The translations under genes were made by a program, and so were the position numbers. From NCBI GenBank assembly GCA_903847495.1, contig CAINDT010000285.1, positions 1 to 7,769 on the forward strand: DNA of 7,769 nt, in the 5' to 3' direction. The notes beneath the pieces were generated by a model. That model made no database searches. It was given only the letters and a program-made list of their open reading frames with translations, and was not told the DNA's origin. The stretch comes from an uncultured Actinomycetes bacterium. Its GTDB lineage: Bacteria > Actinomycetota > Thermoleophilia > Gaiellales > F1-60-MAGs149. Positions 7,101 through 7,769 of the stretch are shown here, piece by piece. Position 1 is the stretch's first letter. The number at the start of each line of letters is the position of its first letter.

Positions 7101-7241
7101 CAGCGGGTTCGTCGCCGAGACGTCGACGGCGCCGGCGAGCGTGCCCCCGCCGATCACGGGCGCTCCCGAAGCGGCGGCGAGACCGGGCACCATTCCGACC
7201 AGAACCAGTACGAGGACGATCAGAAGTCGCTGCTGGTTCAT
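1137..7241 (-). CDS. Giant exported multidomain protein: DUF11/PKD-like domains, long beta-strand core, FG-GAP/VCBS-like repeats
   Basis: This is a complete 2034-residue gene and I recognise no named family for the whole. Residues 1-24 are a Sec signal peptide (RLLIVLVLVLVG core, likely cut near LAAA/SG) without a lipobox. Residues about 110-205 resemble a DUF11 beta-sandwich (GWSCRIDDGEAVC). Residues 206-325 and 376-452 resemble PKD/REJ-type Ig folds. Residues about 455-560 are an Ala/Arg-rich linker. Residues about 563-1530 are unbroken alternating hydrophobic/polar beta strands. An acidic linker (1528-1555) and a four-cysteine segment (to 1768) follow, then FG-GAP-like repeats to the C-terminus. 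Twenty cysteines occur as ten neighbouring pairs, as expected of an extracytoplasmic protein. There is no LPXTG, C-terminal membrane helix or other anchor. An in-frame TGA twelve bases upstream makes ATG 7241 the first possible ATG in this frame; its Shine-Dalgarno (GATGAGA, 7255-7249) is weak. It sits 25 bases after the upstream gene and 14 before the subtilase. Adhesion, carbohydrate binding or envelope scaffolding are possible roles, all inferred. Confidence 0.92.
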   Translation of the reverse strand: MNQQRLLIVLVLVLVGMVPGLAAASGAPVIGGGTLAGAVDVSATNPLLARALASGGYAAGIAPEYVQQARNIPTLGGLEVLLFPQGDVRAGGVDSVVVDIAQARDQITSARQVEVRVKAKPYLRVDRATAPGWSCRIDDGEAVCRRSRIADAEGGPNILLRLQGARSMPVGTQPITARLTWLEPDRRGRLVATRDVSRVRIGTAPALGVRVARKGALRQPSTGVAGQSQVVLDGRVTGIAGAQVETTWRQLCTTAAEVRADAGCAGKVAPRATFLRPVRDSEATAHQSMTVALPAITSATTLRFAFTARDEDDVVTATTTVIATPQRVLLADPRLERLDRAVAEMTAVQRGDLVGDRLPVLASRVISSAGTGAIRSDRDVTLRVRVPGRRITGVRWSVVAGPQALLRGARVTGGALTLRASRALAGETAVVLGRATLADGDTVDATTLIRIAGTASGPRTRTRDARLLGDAAVMRARGAETARAADALLADKLGGRMLARNVRAATARERLCDYWALVGAGRQQPLPTDPAAPGTPDAVLGDGASIWLGPEATATAAPCGEASTITFARGEIIFGETRFTNVRGEITRTGLRITGGTYRPPDEWLDLLPGLKETILQGTTFTVPQGLGMTAPFTKSGSWSALGGEFRLTTGLEMLELPKGWRFQPARLRLDTTGLILAELSAQAPGGAAEGEGSLSIAYGPLGQLELAASVANLGVLRQSDGSQVSLSGQGTLSITWKDNPDSETEDSGLSLVIDPEISIEAKGPIRLMENFEIQELALKWNPAKIEAAGKVRIGSQERDSYLDLSLRGAYAGADDWSFGLDADGAWKPGAGMTVSRLKGEVERSGTMTTVSVAGVAAGWTPTPALTVESLSADVTNRCPADTSPADCDPGEVRLELDVKGQLRLPIEGSTPTPWSSTARFNLKTLKFTIAGSIEDGQIGPKELNLRSIQINISNEQDAGFCEPVSKPERPSDGVRFGLVATGTVLGQNVSFTGQFGGDVGLCLLGEMRKMDPDASFAANFSAVTVGYASQDVTIARANSPPMQLKARQVRLSAQFKLPDVAKQIGVEGTGQFEGALAGRGFSATVSFALANRPVLFGDAAGSNLRMDGVRFTFDWNGPEGTRFLAAAELSYLTVASPAASTVASETPLAASIALSSAGAVISAGVDTARAPGGEVNGAFGVPDLRIRALEASVGIGASPYFSLNADVTLPERWSTPIGITAGSQVRLGASVSQTNPCFDFAIRRPANETTPTTGQRMAVDLGGKGLLAAHAMELTLAPTGCTVGSRQISPGFAVDFDGQIGGSIPVPVKVQAALTLPTPQQPTNFKLKTNVEVGAFSIGGAVAFEQTVLQLDIDVPANTYYLKLQGGINILGSVSSVDAEFRSSGLGNIYLRADVAAKIGLSAMNFDGRLLLELDVKAYKVQTARLNGRLNFKVLGTTLLGADAAFEYTEGRVTLFRIGVEAGINLGFASASGRVDVDYRLLKEPETAKDYTHRSFKVGFGGSFRIFFIRKSFSLSIVDSKVPISRSSDPASQNVDWTDSDEQSQPVKPADPEIRWPMVIGRDGSPIAFGRVTAITYRTAYAVDSAAGAPARGSASGGLDVRVCQSYPTAGQRCAAERVLHGVVYFQKQEIELIDGSIDFTDPTIAAACKGAASTLACSGRPYVLRGADWTHAVRLIERARAEYRAANAGQELPPVKAWSADRVPEALGAFGGPHNRKDSRARWAFSGGVQGDIPRTNGPGERYFGQEYGRATDTYDLVRQAPERAVPLAGDWDGDGIDNLAVWYSPLRSGIEGRWDFRRSDGTTFTVRRGPCETEFCGAIEPLGTTQAASIPADVQNGSKGAYWPIAGDWNGSTVDGMTVDDIGRVALLADGRLKWELWPQGEPRRIFRLRPGFGLQSDGVVDRPVVGDWNADGVTDIGVYRGPAARGGRGTWFLWLSTTIAKTVSGWDVQAPDFTIAFGSYGDLPVVGDWDNSGGDGIGVVAPQASNNFYNPRQWTLRFDADASCGENCASDLSPFFGFNQQYPIVGRWGP
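1140..1937 (-). repeat. Array of FG-GAP/VCBS-like repeats (four plus a truncated fifth), residues 1769-2034
   Basis: The unit reads FG...(P)VVGDW[DN]xDGxxDxxVyr...GxWxL and starts at residues 1769 (PLAGDWDGDGID), 1847 (PIAGDWNGSTVDG), 1907 (PVVGDWNADGVTDIG), 1968 (PVVGDWDNSGGDG) and 2027 (PIVGRWGP). Spacing is 78, 60, 61 and 59 residues. Repeats 1 and 3 carry full calcium-loop patterns (D1773/D1775/D1777/D1780 and D1911/N1913/D1915/D1919); repeats 2 and 4 are degenerate. Such repeats are known from bacterial and integrin-type beta-propellers and are usually extracellular. Two of the units hold a close cysteine pair (1814/1819 and 2008/2012). The protein ends three residues into the fifth GDW motif. 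Confidence 0.85.
1938..2576 (-). other. Unassigned four-cysteine segment between beta core and FG-GAP-like array (residues 1556-1768)
   Basis: I do not recognise this segment. It begins after an acidic Ser/Asp/Gln linker with WPMVIGRDGSPIAFGRV and contains Cys1605/Cys1615 and Cys1650/Cys1659. A helical stretch (HAVRLIERARAEYRAANAG) follows, then a polar, Gly/Arg-rich stretch ending ERYFGQEYGRATDTYDL, whose FG may mark the first strand before repeat 1. The close cysteine pairs suggest local disulfides. Confidence 0.5.
2652..5555 (-). other. Long beta-strand core of the giant protein (residues about 563-1530)
   Basis: Nearly 970 residues read as successive strands of about 8-12 residues with alternating hydrophobic and polar side chains and short turns, for example RLNGRLNFKVLGTTLLG, GEVRLELDVKGQLRL and NIYLRADVAAKIGL. 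There are few predicted helices, few prolines within strands and only three cysteine pairs (879/888, 962/1003, 1238/1282). The texture recalls AsmA/TamB-like or other elongated beta-groove and beta-solenoid proteins, but the usual N-terminal membrane anchor and C-terminal domains of those families are absent. Strand periodicity is seen directly; the fold is inferred. Confidence 0.6.
5886..6116 (-). other. Second PKD/Ig-like beta-sandwich (residues 376-452)
   Basis: Strands run DVTLRVRV, ITGVRWSVVAGPQALL, GALTLRAS, ETAVVLGRATLADGDTVDAT and TLIRIAG. The tryptophan in the third strand and the ending 'a.a.LaDGDtvdattlIrI' follow the usual PKD/REJ pattern 'W....G......dG....dt..v.V'. It is separated from the first such domain by a helical linker at about residues 332-365. 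Confidence 0.5.
6267..6626 (-). other. First PKD/REJ-like beta-sandwich (residues 206-325)
   Basis: The order VVLDGRVTG, then VETTWRQLC, then TVALPAITSATTLRFAFTA and DEDDVVTATTTVIAT matches the K319/REJ-type PKD pattern 'v.LdGs....tysWtq......F.aP......tl.F.ltvtD.dg..sa..tv.V'. Cys252 and Cys264 sit after the tryptophan and could form a disulfide. Confidence 0.55.
6627..6914 (-). other. DUF11-like beta-sandwich (residues 110-205)
   Basis: The run VEVRVKAKPYLRV, then GWSCRIDDGEAVCRR, then ILLRLQG and PVGTQPITARLTW matches the DUF11 habit of 'GW.C....g..v.C.r..l..g....i.l.v.......'. Cys135 and Cys144 are the typical cysteine pair. Such domains are known from cell-surface and secreted proteins. 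Confidence 0.55.
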
Positions 7242-7248
7242 GTCACGT

Positions 7249-7255
7249 TCTCATC
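7249..7255 (-). promoter_or_regulatory. Weak ribosome binding site of the giant gene
   Basis: The purine-rich GATGAGA on the minus strand ends seven bases before the ATG at 7241. It is a poor match to AGGAGG but is the best candidate in the 25-base gap. The gap has no room for a full promoter or a terminator hairpin, so transcription most likely comes from upstream of the window. Confidence 0.4.
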
Positions 7256-7266
7256 ACGTCGCACCG

Positions 7267-7769
7267 CTAGGGCCGAGCCCGGTACGGCGTGCGCGTGAGC
7301 TGCTTGCAGAAGTTCGCGGGGATCGAGGCGTTGGTGACGAGCTTCCCGACGAAGCACGAGCCATCGGACTTCACGCCCCACAGGATGTTCCCCTCGGCAA
7401 CGTTGGGCGACGCGAAGATGAACAGGCTGCCGTTGCGGACGAGGGCGACCGGATACTGATTGGCGTTCGCCGGCACCGGGATCGAGACGCCGACATCGAG
7501 CGGGATCGACGAGTTCGGGCAGTCCGCATCGCCACCGCGATAGCCGCCGCCGGGGCTCCAGCAGAACTTGAACGTCCCGTACCGCGTGAGCATCGTCGTC
7601 GGGAACCGCAGCCCCTGAATGCCGAGCGCGCCGACGTCGACCTTCCAGACGGTCTTGCCCTTGACCTGCAGCTCGACGACGCCGCTGCGATCCCCGGCCT
7701 TGAACGGTCGCGCGACGAACGCGGTGGTGCCGTCGCCCGCGAGGATGCGCTCCTCCCCGTTGAACACCA
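7267..7769 (-). CDS. Hypothetical protein, C-terminal part, probably exported; 5' end outside the window
   Basis: The frame is open at the right edge and ends with TAG at 7269-7267. The visible 166 codons begin with a GTG at 7767, which may be an internal Val rather than a start, so the gene is treated as partial. I do not recognise a family. The sequence is beta-rich: VVELQVKGKTVWKVDVGAL, TFKFCWSPGGGYRGG, VALVRNGSLFIFAS and ILWGVKSDGSCFVGKL. The four cysteines (69, 83, 138, 154 of the visible part) form two close pairs, suggesting disulfides and location outside the cytoplasm. Its tail (TRTPYRARP) is short and basic. It lies 25 bases upstream of the giant gene on the same strand and is probably in the same operon. 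It could be the end of another long mosaic protein. Confidence 0.75.
   Translation of the reverse strand, partial: VFNGEERILAGDGTTAFVARPFKAGDRSGVVELQVKGKTVWKVDVGALGIQGLRFPTTMLTRYGTFKFCWSPGGGYRGGDADCPNSSIPLDVGVSIPVPANANQYPVALVRNGSLFIFASPNVAEGNILWGVKSDGSCFVGKLVTNASIPANFCKQLTRTPYRARP

Noticed and set aside
1137..7241. Giant protein considered as an AsmA/TamB family member or an RTX toxin
   Set aside because: It lacks the N-terminal membrane anchor and C-terminal domains of AsmA/TamB, and the GGxGxDxxx nonapeptide repeats of RTX proteins. Only the strand texture of the core is similar.
7242..7266. Repeated TCACGT in the gap before the giant gene, considered as an operator, and the ATG at 7254 considered as a start
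   Set aside because: Six-base repeats in 25 bases of G+C-rich DNA are likely by chance and there is no room for promoter boxes. The ATG at 7254 meets a stop after three codons.
5391..7298. 635-codon open frame on the plus strand
   Set aside because: Composition is Arg/Ala/Asp/Gly-dominated with no motif, and it runs antisense through the signal peptide and Ig-like domains and into the intergenic gap. It is best explained as an antisense artefact.

Overview
The window is G+C-rich (roughly two thirds by eye) and is filled by one cluster of three genes, all read from the minus strand and packed like an operon, with gaps of 25 and 14 bases. The strong G/C bias in third codon positions and the large exported multidomain proteins suggest a high-GC bacterium. 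An actinobacterium such as a Thermoleophilia/Solirubrobacter-type lineage is a reasonable guess from style alone. No rRNA, tRNA or housekeeping gene confirms it.

Layout in transcription order, from the right edge to the left. (1) 7769-7267 holds the C-terminal 166 codons of a protein of unknown function, cut by the window edge, with four cysteines in two close pairs. (2) 7241-1137 encodes a 2034-residue exported mosaic protein. It has a Sec signal peptide, a DUF11-like and two PKD/Ig-like beta-sandwiches, an Ala/Arg-rich helical linker, an approximately 970-residue core of continuous amphipathic beta strands, an unassigned four-cysteine segment, and a C-terminal array of about 60-residue FG-GAP/VCBS-like repeats with calcium-loop motifs. 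(3) 1122-1 holds the first 374 codons of a subtilisin-like (S8 family) serine protease: signal peptide, I9-like propeptide, start of the catalytic domain and the catalytic Asp. The window edge cuts it before the His and Ser motifs.

Both proteins with a visible N-terminus carry signal peptides. All three have an even number of cysteines, and in the 2034-residue protein and gene 1 these form tidy local pairs. This points to proteins that work outside the cytoplasm and contain disulfides. The protease gene begins 14 bases after the giant protein's stop codon, with its ribosome binding site overlapping that stop, so the two are probably co-translated. A plausible but untested idea is that the subtilase processes the giant protein or acts with it at the cell surface. 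No promoter, terminator, mobile element, CRISPR array or RNA gene was found. Long open frames on the plus strand are antisense artefacts of the high-GC coding sequence.
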